Positions 10,775 through 21,088 are shown, counted from the stretch's first letter. The stretch is 33,127 nucleotides of DNA from Pseudoneurospora amorphoporcata (GCA_033297205.1 MU859339.1:1-33127), one strand, 5' to 3'. The notes: generated by a model not told the origin, from the sequence alone. Made by a program: numbers and translations.

Positions 10775-11728
10775 TCACTCCACCATTTCATCATCATCAT
10801 CATCATCATCATTGCCTCCCCAAAGCTTCCCCTCCATGGTATGGGTAGTCAGCATATCATCCTCCTCCCTCCAGTTGTTCTTGTCCACAGCATCTGCGAC
10901 ATCTAACCCATCATCATCACTTGCCTCCTCCCACGACCATGTTGGATAAATCGCCTTATGCCAACCGACTTCCACGAGCTGGTCCTCCTCATTGACATAC
11001 CTACGGCTAACCTTCTCTTTCGGCATCCAAGCCTCGCCGAAAGCTCCCATTTCTAATCCCAACCTCGACTTACGAGCAGCTTCAGCAGCTTTCTCGGCAG
11101 CCACTCTCTCTCTGGTACGCCGAAGACAATCCAGAAAAAAGGTCATCGTCTTCCTGTCCTTCTCCTCCTTGGCTTCTTCCTCGGCTGCTGTGGCGATGAT
11201 CGTCTTGGTGCCGGGTACCCGTTCGACTCTCGCCTCATGGACTATAGTAGAAGGAAACGGAACTTGGATTTGCTGGCGAGACTGCCGGTAGCGCTTGCGG
11301 AGGGAAGGGTTGGAGCGGGACTTTGTGATTCGATGGCTGGATGCGAAGGGCCGGTAGTGGGAGGGAGACTTGTGCAGGTTGGACTTGGAGTTGTATAGCC
11401 TGAAGTTGTAAAGCCCGACGGGATCGTCGCAGTTCATGAGGATCTTTGCGAGGTTGTGATCTTCGGACTGCGTGGTGGTAGAGGTGGTATCGGCCGTTGT
11501 CGTCGTCATGCTGCTACTACCACGGGCAGTGGGGTTCGAGAAAGTGAAGCCTGTTGGACGGGTGGTGTAGGCAGTGAAAGAAGAGTTGGATTCAGGTTGC
11601 AGCTGGCTGAAGACGCTATGGGCGTATGAAGAGGTAGTAGCTGTATATGTAGACGGAGTGAGAGCCCGGGCTTTGGGATTGAGGGCCATGTCCTCCATCT
11701 TTCGAGTAAGCCCGTCAGTTGACTCCAT
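10775..11728 (-). CDS. Small-ORF family member C: basic middle, poly-Asp tail
   Basis: 317 aa from the ATG at 11728 (context ACCAACATG). An earlier in-frame ATG at 11881 would add 51 residues but looks less likely, because the chosen start puts the shared family motif at the N-terminus. The protein begins MESTDGLTRKMEDMALNPKA, carrying the M-A-x-N-P motif seen in the downstream neighbours. A Ser/Thr-rich disordered stretch follows, then a basic segment (SRSNPSLRKRYRQSRQQ), a charged helix (EEEAKEEKDRK to AAEKAAEAARKSR), and an acidic tail with a seven-Asp run ending DEMVE. The Asp run is encoded by a CAT microsatellite at about 10786-10813 on the plus strand. The first exon region contains a second, imperfect copy of the KMED motif about 90 nt upstream in another frame (near 11780), suggesting local duplication. 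Function unknown. Confidence 0.72.
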   Translation of the reverse strand: MESTDGLTRKMEDMALNPKARALTPSTYTATTSSYAHSVFSQLQPESNSSFTAYTTRPTGFTFSNPTARGSSSMTTTTADTTSTTTQSEDHNLAKILMNCDDPVGLYNFRLYNSKSNLHKSPSHYRPFASSHRITKSRSNPSLRKRYRQSRQQIQVPFPSTIVHEARVERVPGTKTIIATAAEEEAKEEKDRKTMTFFLDCLRRTRERVAAEKAAEAARKSRLGLEMGAFGEAWMPKEKVSRRYVNEEDQLVEVGWHKAIYPTWSWEEASDDDGLDVADAVDKNNWREEDDMLTTHTMEGKLWGGNDDDDDDDEMVE

Positions 11729-12449
11729 GTTGGTGGGGGGTGAAGGAGGTATGGCTTGGGCTTCTGGTGTGATGTTAGGTCCTCCATCTTTTGTGTGGCA
11801 TCGTTCGCTGGATACATGGTACGTACCTACATTTATGTCCTTGTCGGTTGGAGAAGATTGACTGATTTGAAAGCAGTGCATTCATCGCTTGTCGGAGATG
11901 GTTGAAGAGCGGGAAGAAGTACAAGCTGGCTTGCTGCGGAAGTTGTTTTGAAGAGAAAGACATCGATCCTTGAACGGGATTTACGACATCCTCTTTTCAC
12001 CCCGCATTCACTGGGTGAAGGGCAAAGCTCTACACAGGTACGGTGAATGAAACCTCGAACCTGCTGAGAGGAAGCAATTTTCACAACCTTTGTCAACGTG
12101 GTGCTTCTCCTCAGCTCGGGTCGATGCAGGTTTGTAATCCATGTTCCTTTGGTTTCTGCTGTTGGTTGCCAGGCTGACGCCTACAGGTAAAGCCATACTG
12201 TCGTTCAAGTGGCCAGTCATCGATTGCTTCTCTTCTTTCAAAACCGGAAGGTACGTTTACCGAAACCTTGTTGTGATTTTTCCCTAGCTCTCTAGCTGTT
12301 TTCTTACTACTCCATTCACTGGCAGCTAGGAATAGCTCTCAACGTCTCCCGAGGACTTGATTCTTCAACCAACATCTCGCCACCTCGGTTCGAGCTGTTG
12401 CTTAGTGTCCATCTCTTAAACATAGGTACATTACCATTGGAACCTGCCA
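11729..12449. promoter_or_regulatory. Upstream region of family member C
   Basis: 721 nt with no supported gene. It contains a frame-shifted second copy of the KMED-coding segment (near 11760-11817) and a GGTACGTACCTAC block near 11818-11830. It presumably holds the promoter of the minus-strand gene at 10775-11728 and the 3' end of the gene upstream of it. Confidence 0.4.
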
Positions 12450-13055
12450 TCAACCCGCCATTACCGTATCCTCCTTCTCCTCCTCCTCCTCCTTGATAAC
12501 CCCCAGAGTAGCTCCCTCCCTCTTCAATCCAAACCTCTTCCTCAGACCCTCGCTGATGGCAACCCCTGTCTGAGACCTCATGGTCCGCCTCTCATGGCGC
12601 CTCTCATTCTCCTTCACCCAATGCTTCAACCCTTTGGATGGAGCTTTATATGGTTCGCGTCGAAGGAACTTGTCGACGCCCCTCCTCATTTTGTCACGGC
12701 ATTTCGTGATGCCGCTGGTGGTTTTGCCGCTCCTGGCGAGACTGTTGGCGATGTTGGAGGATATGTTCTTGAAGGGCTTGCGTAGCGGAATGATGTTCTT
12801 GGAGCTTTCGAGGCCGGCAATAGCTTCTGGTTTGGTGCTCTGTGTCAGAAGACCAGCTTGGGAAGCAGGGCCAAAGGGAGTGTGGCTTTGATCGACTAGG
12901 CGGGAGGCGTTGAAAGAAAGGCGAAGGGGGTCAGAGTGGGATAAGGAGGAGGTCCGTTTGGGGATAAATGACGGCTCTTGGATTGGTGGTTGCACTCGAG
13001 GGTCGACGTTGAGCTCAGCCAGCTTCTGGACCACTTCTTTTGTCGTTGTGTCCAT
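12450..13055 (-). CDS. Small-ORF family member D: basic middle, Glu-rich tail
   Basis: 201 aa from the ATG at 13055 (ACCAACAATATG context). It starts MDTTTKEVVQKLAELNVDPR, matching the family pattern of a short helix followed by L-N-x-D/N-P. Residues about 90-180 are highly basic (KCRDKMRRGVDKFLRREPYK and ENERRHERRTMRSQ) and probably helical. The tail is KEEEEEKEDT and ends VMAG, again with a Met near the end. No transmembrane segment, signal peptide or known domain is visible. The clean full-length frame and the shared termini argue that it is a real gene. Confidence 0.72.
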   Translation of the reverse strand: MDTTTKEVVQKLAELNVDPRVQPPIQEPSFIPKRTSSLSHSDPLRLSFNASRLVDQSHTPFGPASQAGLLTQSTKPEAIAGLESSKNIIPLRKPFKNISSNIANSLARSGKTTSGITKCRDKMRRGVDKFLRREPYKAPSKGLKHWVKENERRHERRTMRSQTGVAISEGLRKRFGLKREGATLGVIKEEEEEKEDTVMAG

Positions 13056-13731
13056 ATTGTTGGTTTCTTGCTGTTGGTGCGTCTAGAGGCCGTAGAGGGA
13101 ACCTGAAATTGTGTCCGTCACCGTGTGTGGTTGAGCGGCTTGGTTTGGAGTGTTTCGGCCTGAAGTACGCCCTGAAGCTGTGCCCACCCAATTTTTAGCA
13201 AAAAGACGAGGAAGAATCTAGTGAAAAAAGACGGAGAGGTAAAGGGCCCGGGGGGACGGGACAAAGGGTGGGGGGGGGGGGGGGTCATGGCCACGTTTTC
13301 GCACATTGTGGCTAATACGTGCCTAGGGAGGTACCTGGGGCACCGACATTCCATCCCATGATGTGTAGAGGCGCCGCCATCAAAAGGTTCAATTGAGGAG
13401 AAAATACACGTGTTATTCACGAAATCCATTTGATCATAGCTTCAAGACTGAAATTGTTATCCTAGCTGATGATTATGAGCCCAAGGATTACCTCCTACCT
13501 ATCATTCCTTCAGCTCGACTTCCATTTGCGGTCTTGCGTTACTAACATGACCAAATACTCGGCCACATTTTGTATGTCCCTGTTTATTTCTCGCATACCG
13601 CTCTAAAGACATTCATCATGAAATGCCTGCTATTCGTTATCCCTTCGATTCATGCCTGGCGTAGCTAGCGCTGGCTACATGCTGTGTTCGCTGCATGTCT
13701 CCCGTCCTTCCCCTTTCCCCACCAGTCCAGT
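13056..13731. promoter_or_regulatory. Upstream region of family member D
   Basis: 676 nt with no supported gene. It contains a run of 15 G at 13270-13284, a likely polymerase-slippage and assembly-error site, and an AGGTACCT palindrome at 13329-13336. Confidence 0.4.
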
Positions 13732-14652
13732 TTACATCTCCATACCATCCGAGTTCTCATTCAGATAGAGGTATTCGTCCACATCGAGATCCTCCAAGGA
13801 GTCTTCCTTTCCAGTTCCCCCCGTTGCATGCTTCAGCTTCACCTCTCTCGCCATTACCGATGATGAGTGCACGTTATCCTTTGGCTCTTTTGTATCCGTC
13901 AAAGAGAGAGAAGCCAAAGATTCTATGCTCGATTCCATCATGGCTCTATGCATCTTCTGGTAGGAGGCGGCACGCTTGGCTTTGGCCCTGGCCAGCAGCC
14001 TGTTGAGCCTGCATTGCTCTCTCTTCTGGTTGTTGGTCTTCATGGACATTCTGTGGCGAAAAAGATCAGAAAGCGGATGGTTGTCAATCTCCCCCGTAGC
14101 TAGGGCCATCAGACTCGCTTGGCGGTTACGCTCAAGCTGGGTAGTGGGAGGGTGCCTCGCAAACTCGGAAAGACGAGCGCAGGCGATTCGGGACATGGAC
14201 TTGGGGCTGGAGGTAGGGTGATGGCGGTGTCGGTGGGGTTTGTAATGTCCCGGGAATGGATGAGGGACTGGACGTGGGCGAGATTGGCGGACGGGCGCAG
14301 CCTCCTGGATCTGGGGTTGAGGTTGGAGGATAAATGCCCATGTAGGTGTGCTGTTGACGACTTTTGGTCGCGCGGGGCTACTGGACGTGCTGGTGCCGGG
14401 CATGATTGCCTGGGTAGTATGGGTGGACGAGGGTCGCGTCGGCGAGCTTTGAGTGAACATGTTTGTGACCCAGGCTGGTTCAGGGTAGGCGCGAGCAGGC
14501 TTGGAGTGAACAGCGACATCAGCACTACTACCAGCCATGGGATGCATGGCGGTTGCAGGCGACTGGCTGGGGTTGATGGCGATGTTGAGGGTCGCCATGT
14601 CGTGGATGGCTTGGTTGAAAGATTTCCTTTTTTTGATGTTGATCGGATCCAT
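13732..14652 (-). CDS. Small-ORF family member E: basic helical middle, acidic tail
   Basis: 306 aa from the ATG at 14652 (context ACCAACATG, identical to member C). The N-terminus carries FNQAIHDMATLNIAINPS, the clearest version of the family motif (D-M-A-x-L-N-x-x-x-N-P). A Pro/Ser/His-rich disordered stretch follows (to about 150), then a basic helical region (KREQCRLNRLLARAKAKRAA). The acidic C-terminus, LEDLDVDEYLYLNENSDGMEM, again has Asp-x-Met close to the end. Upstream spacing to the next gene (677 nt) nearly equals that of member D (676 nt). No known function. Confidence 0.73.
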   Translation of the reverse strand: MDPINIKKRKSFNQAIHDMATLNIAINPSQSPATAMHPMAGSSADVAVHSKPARAYPEPAWVTNMFTQSSPTRPSSTHTTQAIMPGTSTSSSPARPKVVNSTPTWAFILQPQPQIQEAAPVRQSRPRPVPHPFPGHYKPHRHRHHPTSSPKSMSRIACARLSEFARHPPTTQLERNRQASLMALATGEIDNHPLSDLFRHRMSMKTNNQKREQCRLNRLLARAKAKRAASYQKMHRAMMESSIESLASLSLTDTKEPKDNVHSSSVMAREVKLKHATGGTGKEDSLEDLDVDEYLYLNENSDGMEM

Positions 14653-15329
14653 GTTGGTTACTAGAATGATTGAGACGGGAATTCTTCTGTCAAAATGGAG
14701 GGGTATTCGTGCGTCTCTTGACTCTTGCTGTGACTTCGAATCGGGGACTGCGAAGGTGGGTGGGTGGTCAAAGGAAGGAGAGTGACTCGATAGAATATGA
14801 TAAGGTGGTTGGGCGGGGAGTGCATGGTAAGTGCAAAGTGAATGGTAATCTAGTTGGTTGGAGTCCCATAACAGACCCTGGAGTCGGTAGCTGACGCAAT
14901 CGGTTTAGTCCACATGTTCAGGTTCTAACAGACGGGAGGAGAAAACCTCAGAACGCTCCAGGCCGAACCCACGCGTACGCCAAGTTTTCAGGTTCCTTAA
15001 AGTTCGCGGTAGTGGAACTGTGGAAGATCTCACTGTAGTTGGTATTGCCGGCCTGAAGGCCGGTATTTGGAACGCCGCTAAAGATAAATAGCGACAGGAA
15101 GAAAAAAACGGGCATAATGAGTGGCAATGGTAAGTCCCGTAGTCAGGGTTTATTTCCTCAGTCCTGCTTCGTGTTGGTCACGATAAGACCTTTGTAGCTA
15201 CTTGGAGTATGTTGTGATTCTCTCATTCTCTACTCCTTCCGATCCGTCCTTACGACACTTGACCCTGCCTGAACTTTAATCCGTCCATTTCACGCCCTCC
15301 CATCAAGTCATACCATCATAAACCATCCT
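14653..15329. promoter_or_regulatory. Upstream region of family member E
   Basis: 677 nt with no supported gene. A near-perfect short palindrome (CCGGCCT-GA-AGGCCGG) lies near 15049-15064. It presumably contains the promoter of the gene at 13732-14652. Confidence 0.35.
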
Positions 15330-15974
15330 CTACTCCTCCATAGCATCCTCATCCTTATCCTCAAATCTACCCCCCGCCAAAGCCTGCAATGCCTCCCCTC
15401 TCATTAAAGAAGATGCCACCTGTCCGATGTTTGCCAGTAGGCCCTGACGGTCTTGAGCTGCGGAAAGGCGTTGCTGGACCTCAATCTGGGCCTCAAGGAC
15501 ACGAAGCCTAGTAAGCAATTCTATGCGGCTCTCCCTCATCTGTTCAAGTCTCATCCTGTTGCGATCCCGCTGGGAAAGTGGATGATCTAGCGTGGTTCTT
15601 GTAACGGCTGTAAGAGCCGGGAGGCGACTGTGGCGGTTGCGCGCGTTCGTACAGGTATGGTGGTGAGAAGCAGCACCGTGGTTGTGTCTGTGGCTGTAAT
15701 GATGGGGTGCTGAGGTTCTGTGACGCCCCGAAGCTCCATGAGGACGTGGGCGGTTGCTCTCCACTTCCCCGGCTTGGGCTTGCTGGACGACTGTGTAGGT
15801 CGCGTTTGTACCAGAGCGAAAACCGAGAGCGGAATCAGGCATGGGAGGACGAAGAGGCAGGGTGGCAGGTCTGGGAGGTAGGGCGCTCGGCTGGGCTGGG
15901 GTGTTTGGCTGAGTCGGGGTGTTTGGCCGAGTCGGGGTGGTTTGCTTGGTCGGGGTAATGCTGAGTGCCTCCAT
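15330..15974 (-). CDS. Small-ORF family member F: Thr-Pro repeats, His-rich, coiled coil
   Basis: 214 aa from the ATG at 15974. It opens MEALSITPTKQTTP, which aligns with the M-A-L-N-P motif of members C-E, followed by a tandem TPTRPN/TPTQPN/TPAQPS repeat (DNA repeat about 15893-15952). A His-rich stretch (HHYSHRHNHGAASHHH) comes next, then a basic helix with heptad character (RDRNRMRLEQMRESRIELLT to LEAQIEVQQRL). The tail EDKDEDAMEE is acidic with Met third from the end. The sequence ACCAACA lies about 18 nt before the ATG rather than next to it. This is the last recognisable member on this side. Function unknown. Confidence 0.72.
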   Translation of the reverse strand: MEALSITPTKQTTPTRPNTPTQPNTPAQPSALPPRPATLPLRPPMPDSALGFRSGTNATYTVVQQAQAGEVESNRPRPHGASGRHRTSAPHHYSHRHNHGAASHHHTCTNARNRHSRLPALTAVTRTTLDHPLSQRDRNRMRLEQMRESRIELLTRLRVLEAQIEVQQRLSAAQDRQGLLANIGQVASSLMRGEALQALAGGRFEDKDEDAMEE

Positions 15975-17536
15975 GCCGTAGATGACCTTGTTGGTAGAGT
16001 GATTCGGGTTTGGAGGCTCTATGTCTACTCGATGTTATTGTCGCCGTCAGACTGTTGTGGGAAATAGGTAACAATTAAGTTCGTTTTTGCGAGGATGAAG
16101 GGGTGTTGAGATGATGGTGGTATTTCGATTTGACTTCAAATCCGGATTTTTGTGTGTTGATTTGACTTCCAACTAGGGCTGTAGAAGTGGTGAAAGGGGA
16201 ATAAGAGTTACCTCTCGTTCTACTTTATACTCAAACGATTCGGTTTGGGCGTATAGCGGCTGTATACGTAAGGGGGGTGTAGATGGCTGTACGGCGCATG
16301 AGCGATGTGGTCCGAGCGTCTACCGTATGGATTTATACGACAACCGTACGGAAACAAACACACTCTAGGTATAGACGACTCGCTATGGAAGTAAATGGCA
16401 AACCCTTTGGCGTAAAAGCTGACGGGATAAGTTCGGCGTTCATGTTTTTAAAAGCGAGAGATTGAAGTATGTCACACGTAGCGGAACGTAGACATGGTAT
16501 TTCTGCCACGCGTGGCTCATCTGTGAGTTCATGTATTCTGTAGGGTGTAGTGTGCAGGCCAGGGTGCGCGAGATACTAGCTACATATAGCCTACAGGATA
16601 TGAGGCGCACCTGCCAGCTCCAACATTCCGGTTTCTGCTGCCCCCATCTTTTTTTGCACGTGGTCTGCCTGCCTGCTTATCTGGGGGGTTTTTATATTTC
16701 CATTTTTATCTTTATTTCTCAGTCAGCAAGTTGTGCTGACGTTGGGCAGTTCGAACATCTTCATTCAAACTCTTAAATTCTGAATGCCCAAGTTACCTTG
16801 GAGCCCCGTTGTAGTCATTGTCTTCGGTACTGTGGGAATCTCATGATGACAAAGTAAAGTGGAAAGAGCTGTGCACATGAGTCATGACATTGCAAGGCCA
16901 GAAAATGAATGATTGACCAGCACCAGAACTCGTTCCCTCACTCCAGAACGCCGTCGCGATGCTTCCTGATCTCAAATGCATTCTGCGACGCCCAGTGTGC
17001 AATCTCACCGTAATAAACTTCACCTTCGCTCAAAATAATCCCCATGATGCCGCTCAGCGCCATTCGCAAACCCAAAGCCAAGCCAGAAACTCCATATTCA
17101 CGTGTCCTAATCCGCGCCTGTATCCCAATTTACCGCGCTTCGACTCGTTGCTATCAGTGCCCAGCCCTGGCAGCAATGGCCGAAATCCTCCCTATCTGAT
17201 GTACATATCGACGCTGGATCAGGAACAAGTTGCGGTGGTGCTCTTCCCTGGTAATGCCCACCTCGCCATCAGACCGCGCACGGTTGTTGACAGTAATTTG
17301 AGCCTGAGGCCGAGTGCGAAGGCGAGCTTGGGCGGCCCGTGGCGAGCGGGCGGCCTGGCGTGAAAGGATGTGGTTGATTGGGCCAGCACCATTGCGACGT
17401 CGGCTGTGCACACGAGGCCACGAGGCATGTTGGCGGGACTGGAGACCGGCGTCGTATTACAACTAGGCGGAACGATTATTCCCGCCCTAGTACGGTTGTT
17501 GCTTTGCGCGCGCGCAAAATAGTCCATCGGTCCTAC
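15975..17536. other. Gene-poor interval
   Basis: No supported gene. A 134-codon frame at 16959-17363 (+) and several antisense frames are open but show no domain, and they overlap each other. The proximal part presumably holds the promoter of the gene at 15330-15974. The rest shows short T-rich and CT-rich runs only. Confidence 0.35.
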
Positions 17537-17918
17537 TGTTACGAACGTTAAGCGAAATAACACGGGCCAACCAAGCCACTGGGATACAATAGCCACGTGA
17601 AGGCTGGGCAATGTAACCATGACAAGGATGCAGGCTCATGGAGGTGAGCCAGGCTTATGGTGGTGAGCCAGCTCAGGGCTCATGAGCCAGTTCGTGGTCA
17701 ATGAGCCAGACGCATGTAATTAGAGGCACCAGAGTATAAAGGGACGACTGGAGAACTCAGATTGTCAGATAGTTCTGCAGTAGTCAACAGATCATCATCA
17801 TTGAGACTAGTATAACGCTACCATACTTGTCGTGAACCTTTTGGCTTCACCGAACGTCTTCTGATAGTCTTCACCTTCAGCTATCCCATTTAGGCAGATC
17901 AGACTGCCGTTCGTCACA
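17537..17918. mobile_element. Candidate solo LTR (Gypsy-like ends)
   Basis: The 382-bp block begins TGTTACGAACG and ends CGTTCGTCACA. These are inverted copies with one mismatch, and the TG...CA ends are typical of LTRs. It contains a TATAAA at 17735-17740 placed like an LTR promoter, preceded by short repeats of GTGAGCCAG/ATGAGCCAG type. No matching 5-bp target duplication is seen (CCTAC on the left, TCTGC on the right), so it may be diverged, recombined, or a 5' LTR whose interior is lost. Confidence 0.45.
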
Positions 17919-18647
17919 TCTGCCCCGGATGTAATTGTAGTGCTAGGGCTGCTAGGACTAGCGCTGGGAGGAGTATTAAAGGTATTTTATACTTTAGTTA
18001 TACCATTATAACAAATTTCGTTGGATTTTCCCTAGTATAATAGAAATTGTTGCTTGCAAGCTCTTCAGAAAATGAGTGCAATATGCATGGAGGAAAGATA
18101 GGTAAGGGACTCTAGATGCGGGTAGGTTTTCTCTTAACAAATGCTTGATAACCAGAAATCGACTTCGTCAATGATTTGATATGTATATAAGGACTACATA
18201 TGTAGTTACCAAGTCTAGTGTACCATATGATCGTTACCGGGGAGGGGCGTTTGTACAAGTAGACTTAGACGATATGTCTGGTGTAGAGGTAAGAGTACAC
18301 CCACTTGACTCGTCCCGAAATCTGGCGAAGCTGTGAGCTATAACCAATAACAATAGCATCAACGCAGATCGGGTGTCTCGAGATCTGGGCTTGCTGCTGA
18401 GCTGCCTGTAATGCTGAGTTTACCTAATCTGTCATGTTCTTGCATATCCCGGAGACGGAGTTCATAAGATTATTTGGTACGCCTCACTGTCATACGGGGG
18501 CATTGAAATGGACTTAGTTTGGACCTGAGATATCACTGTGTCACGCAGCGTGAGTAAACATGTTTTGTGATTCTTCCTAGGTAGTTTCAACCCTACAAGA
18601 TGATTCGTGCAACTGGCGCCCCCAGGCCTCGATCCCTAAGTAACTAC
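17919..18647. other. Intergenic, nothing recognised
   Basis: No domain-bearing frame is seen. The first part (to about 18060) is AT-rich and could be internal remnant of the neighbouring candidate LTR element. Confidence 0.3.
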
Positions 18648-19767
18648 CTACAAATACCATCTGTCCAAGTGAGGGAATCGATCAACCTTGGCATCCGCAT
18701 GGTTGCACGTGTCCTCCGTAGGGCAGCCCGATTGTAAGCATTCGAGGCAAACACTGGTTTGTTCTTGACCCCAATTCCGAAACTTGGAATAAAGGGTGGC
18801 CTGGCGAGATAGCAACTGGGAGTGGTCCTGCAACCCCCTATTAAATTCTTTACGACAGTAGCCCTTCCTGTATGTGTCTTCCAAATTTGCAATTGGCACC
18901 AATTCCTGAATCATCTTCAAGATTGTGTGTTTACTCCCAGCAACGAAGTCAAATGCTCGCACCCAGCCCTGAGCATTTGCGTTAAGGCAATCCCAAACAC
19001 CGCATGTTGATCCACAGCCGCCTGTTCCTACCGTTTGTGCGGCACGGAGAAGGCGTGTCCGAAGTTTGAAGGATCGCTCCGCGAGAATAGCTAAAAATTT
19101 CAAGATCAGTTAAAGAGTTATATAATAATTGTTGTGGGTGAGTATGAGGGGGGTGCTTAAGACTATACGCACTCAACAGTTCTGGAGGTAGCAAGTCCGT
19201 GAGCAGTTTATCCTCGTAGAAACGGAAATAATTGCCGGTATGGGTGAGCATGATAAGCCAGGTGAACCTGGAAAAAGCCTCGTAGTTCTTCAATACTGAG
19301 GCAGCCGCGGCCATGTACAACAGATCCTTGGGGTCTTTGGCCGGTAGCTGTTCGGCCGGTAGCTGTTGACGAAGCCACCTGTCTGTAACTAGCTGCATTG
19401 CTGCACCCAAATCGTATTTGTCGATGGCTTGGGCAGCATGGAGGATCTCTTTCCCGCTCATCTTGTCAAAGGGGATCATGTCGGGACGGTGGTGTATAGC
19501 GTAGCAGATGGTTTTCATCACTTCCGGGTCATCTTCGGGAAGGTCGATGTCTTGGGGAGATTCGGGTGACATGATGCGGGAGCTTTCGCGCCAAGGGGGC
19601 GAGAACATTTTGTCGAAAACTTTGGAGGCCGATCGGAGGATGGTAGATGAGACTTTGAGGCGTAGTTGCTTCTCCTCGGGAGGGCCGAGGACGAGGATAA
19701 TGTCTCCCATAGGAGAGACATCGATGATGTCCGAGGCGCCGTCCATATTGTCCGAGTCGCCGTCCAT
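18648..19767 (-). CDS. BTB/POZ-like domain protein
   Basis: Model complement(join(18648..19090, 19173..19767)), 345 aa. The 82-nt intron has GTGCGT, an AACTGAT branch point and TTTTTAG, and the frame is kept. The first true ATG is at 19767; the open frame upstream begins only with TTG. The N-terminus has two MDG.SD repeats, then a BTB-like fold: GDIILVLGP, LRLKVSSTILRSASKVFDKMF, and later DIDLPEDDPEVMKTICYAIH, IDKYDLGAAM. This pattern is common in the large fungal family of BTB proteins of unknown role, which often act in protein-protein contacts or as Cul3 adaptors in other kingdoms. The C-terminal exon is Cys-rich (GCGSTCGVWDC, CLECLQSGCPTEDTC) and not recognised. No function is assigned. 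Confidence 0.83.
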
Positions 19768-20467
19768 GTTGTCTGTTGTGTAACGGGCTCTTGGCAAGGA
19801 CGAAGCGTAATCGGGAATTGATGGAGGAGGGAGATTCTGGGCGGTTGATGGAGTTGGGAAGAAAGAGCTGGAGAAGATGCTAGATGCCGGAGAAGAACTT
19901 GGGCACTACTGCCTCTCTTAATAGAACTTACTACAAGGACGCGGCCCGAGATACAAACGCACCTTCCCCGATATGTCTGCTTATCTATGGGAGCGGGAAG
20001 GACATGAAACGTGTCTTTTAATCACGTGGTAGGGTCAAAAAACTGAACCACCAGCTTCCATATCCATATCATTCGGACGGAGGCATTACGGTGAGTGGGG
20101 AGGCGGCGCTAAAAAAAGGAATATAATTGGGCGGATTACGAGAAAAGTTGCCCCGCTCCCCTGGCATCCTTGCATGGGGCTTGGCTCGAAGCGAGGCTTG
20201 AAGCCTCGATATCAAAACAAACGCTACCCGAAGTGTACCCTCTGGTTGCCTTTTTGGCATGTCCTCCATTGCAGCATCAAAGTTGCATTTGATCCTTGAA
20301 AGACGAAACGGTGATGTGGCACGCTGACATCAGGCTTGATTTACAGGACGTCGCCAATCCAACGAGAGAGAAGAGAATGTGTTGCGCCTTTCTGAGGCAG
20401 TGAAATAAGCTTTTGATAGCCGCCGTTGTCTGGCTTTGGCGAGCATTGGCAGTAAAAAGAGGAGAAG
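19768..20467. other. Upstream region of the BTB-like gene
   Basis: About 700 nt without a supported gene. Short minus-strand frames at 20069-20269 and 20277-20483 lack domains; the latter lacks an ATG start and overlaps the 138-bp direct repeat. Confidence 0.35.
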
Positions 20468-20605
20468 GAGTAGTCGGGACCAACGCCGAATGACTTTGCG
20501 AGGCTGTCAGTCTCTCGTGTCCTGGCGCTTGAATTTACTGTACGTAATAAATAGACGATGTTCCAATAGGTTGCGGTACTTGGTTGGGATTGAATTTAGT
20601 TAATT
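20468..20605. repeat. 138-bp direct repeat, left copy
   Basis: It aligns without gaps to 27713-27850. By eye there are 15 differences, 13 of them C/T on the plus strand, one A/G and one transversion. Read on the minus strand, both copies carry a frame ending in KFKRQDTRD or EFKRQETRN and then a TGA at the same place. The left copy has an extra in-frame stop from a CAA/TAA change. It is probably a fragment of a dispersed gene or repeat, with RIP-like decay. Confidence 0.75.
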
Positions 20606-21088
20606 TATGGGGAACACTCTATACACGCCATAAGATCCTACAAACACGCCAAAGCCCCACATGTCAGCTGTCATATAAAACAGGTCGTATTTGGTATAAA
20701 AAACGGGTTTTTGAATGTTTCTGACATCTGACATGGGTCCCTGGTAGTACGCTGTCAGCGCCGTAGCACATGTGTAAGCGCTACAGCATACGCACTTCAA
20801 AATTTACGACAGAATAGGGCAAAGTGAGGCTCTCAGAATGTATATATTGGTACAAAGTAAACAAACCAGGGAGTCGCTAATCATCCAAAACGATAGCCTT
20901 GTCTTTGCTCGCGCCTGGCCAAATCGTACGAGGGTCAGGGTGTCACACGGACATTTGCCCACAGTTTTAGGTTAGGGTTGCCGAGGCTTAGCAGAGCCTC
21001 AACGCCTGGCATCAGCCTTATGAATGCCCGGCGGCCGCAGGCCGCGAGACTCAAACTCACCTCGGCCGGACTCTCGGCCATCAGCACT
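20606..21088. other. Left flank of the retrotransposon
   Basis: No supported gene. GC-rich short inverted repeats occur near 20980-21055 (GCCGAGGCTTAGCAGAGCCTC and GCGGCCGCAGGCCGC). A fragment of the gene truncated on the other side of the retrotransposon could be expected here but was not recognised. Confidence 0.35.

Noticed and set aside
10521..10949. 142-codon plus-strand frame, Ser/His-rich
   Set aside because: Mostly antisense to the poly-Asp CAT repeat and 3' part of the minus-strand gene at 10775-11728; low complexity.
16959..17363. 134-codon plus-strand frame
   Set aside because: No domain, overlaps antisense frames of similar length, no intron or leader signals that support it.
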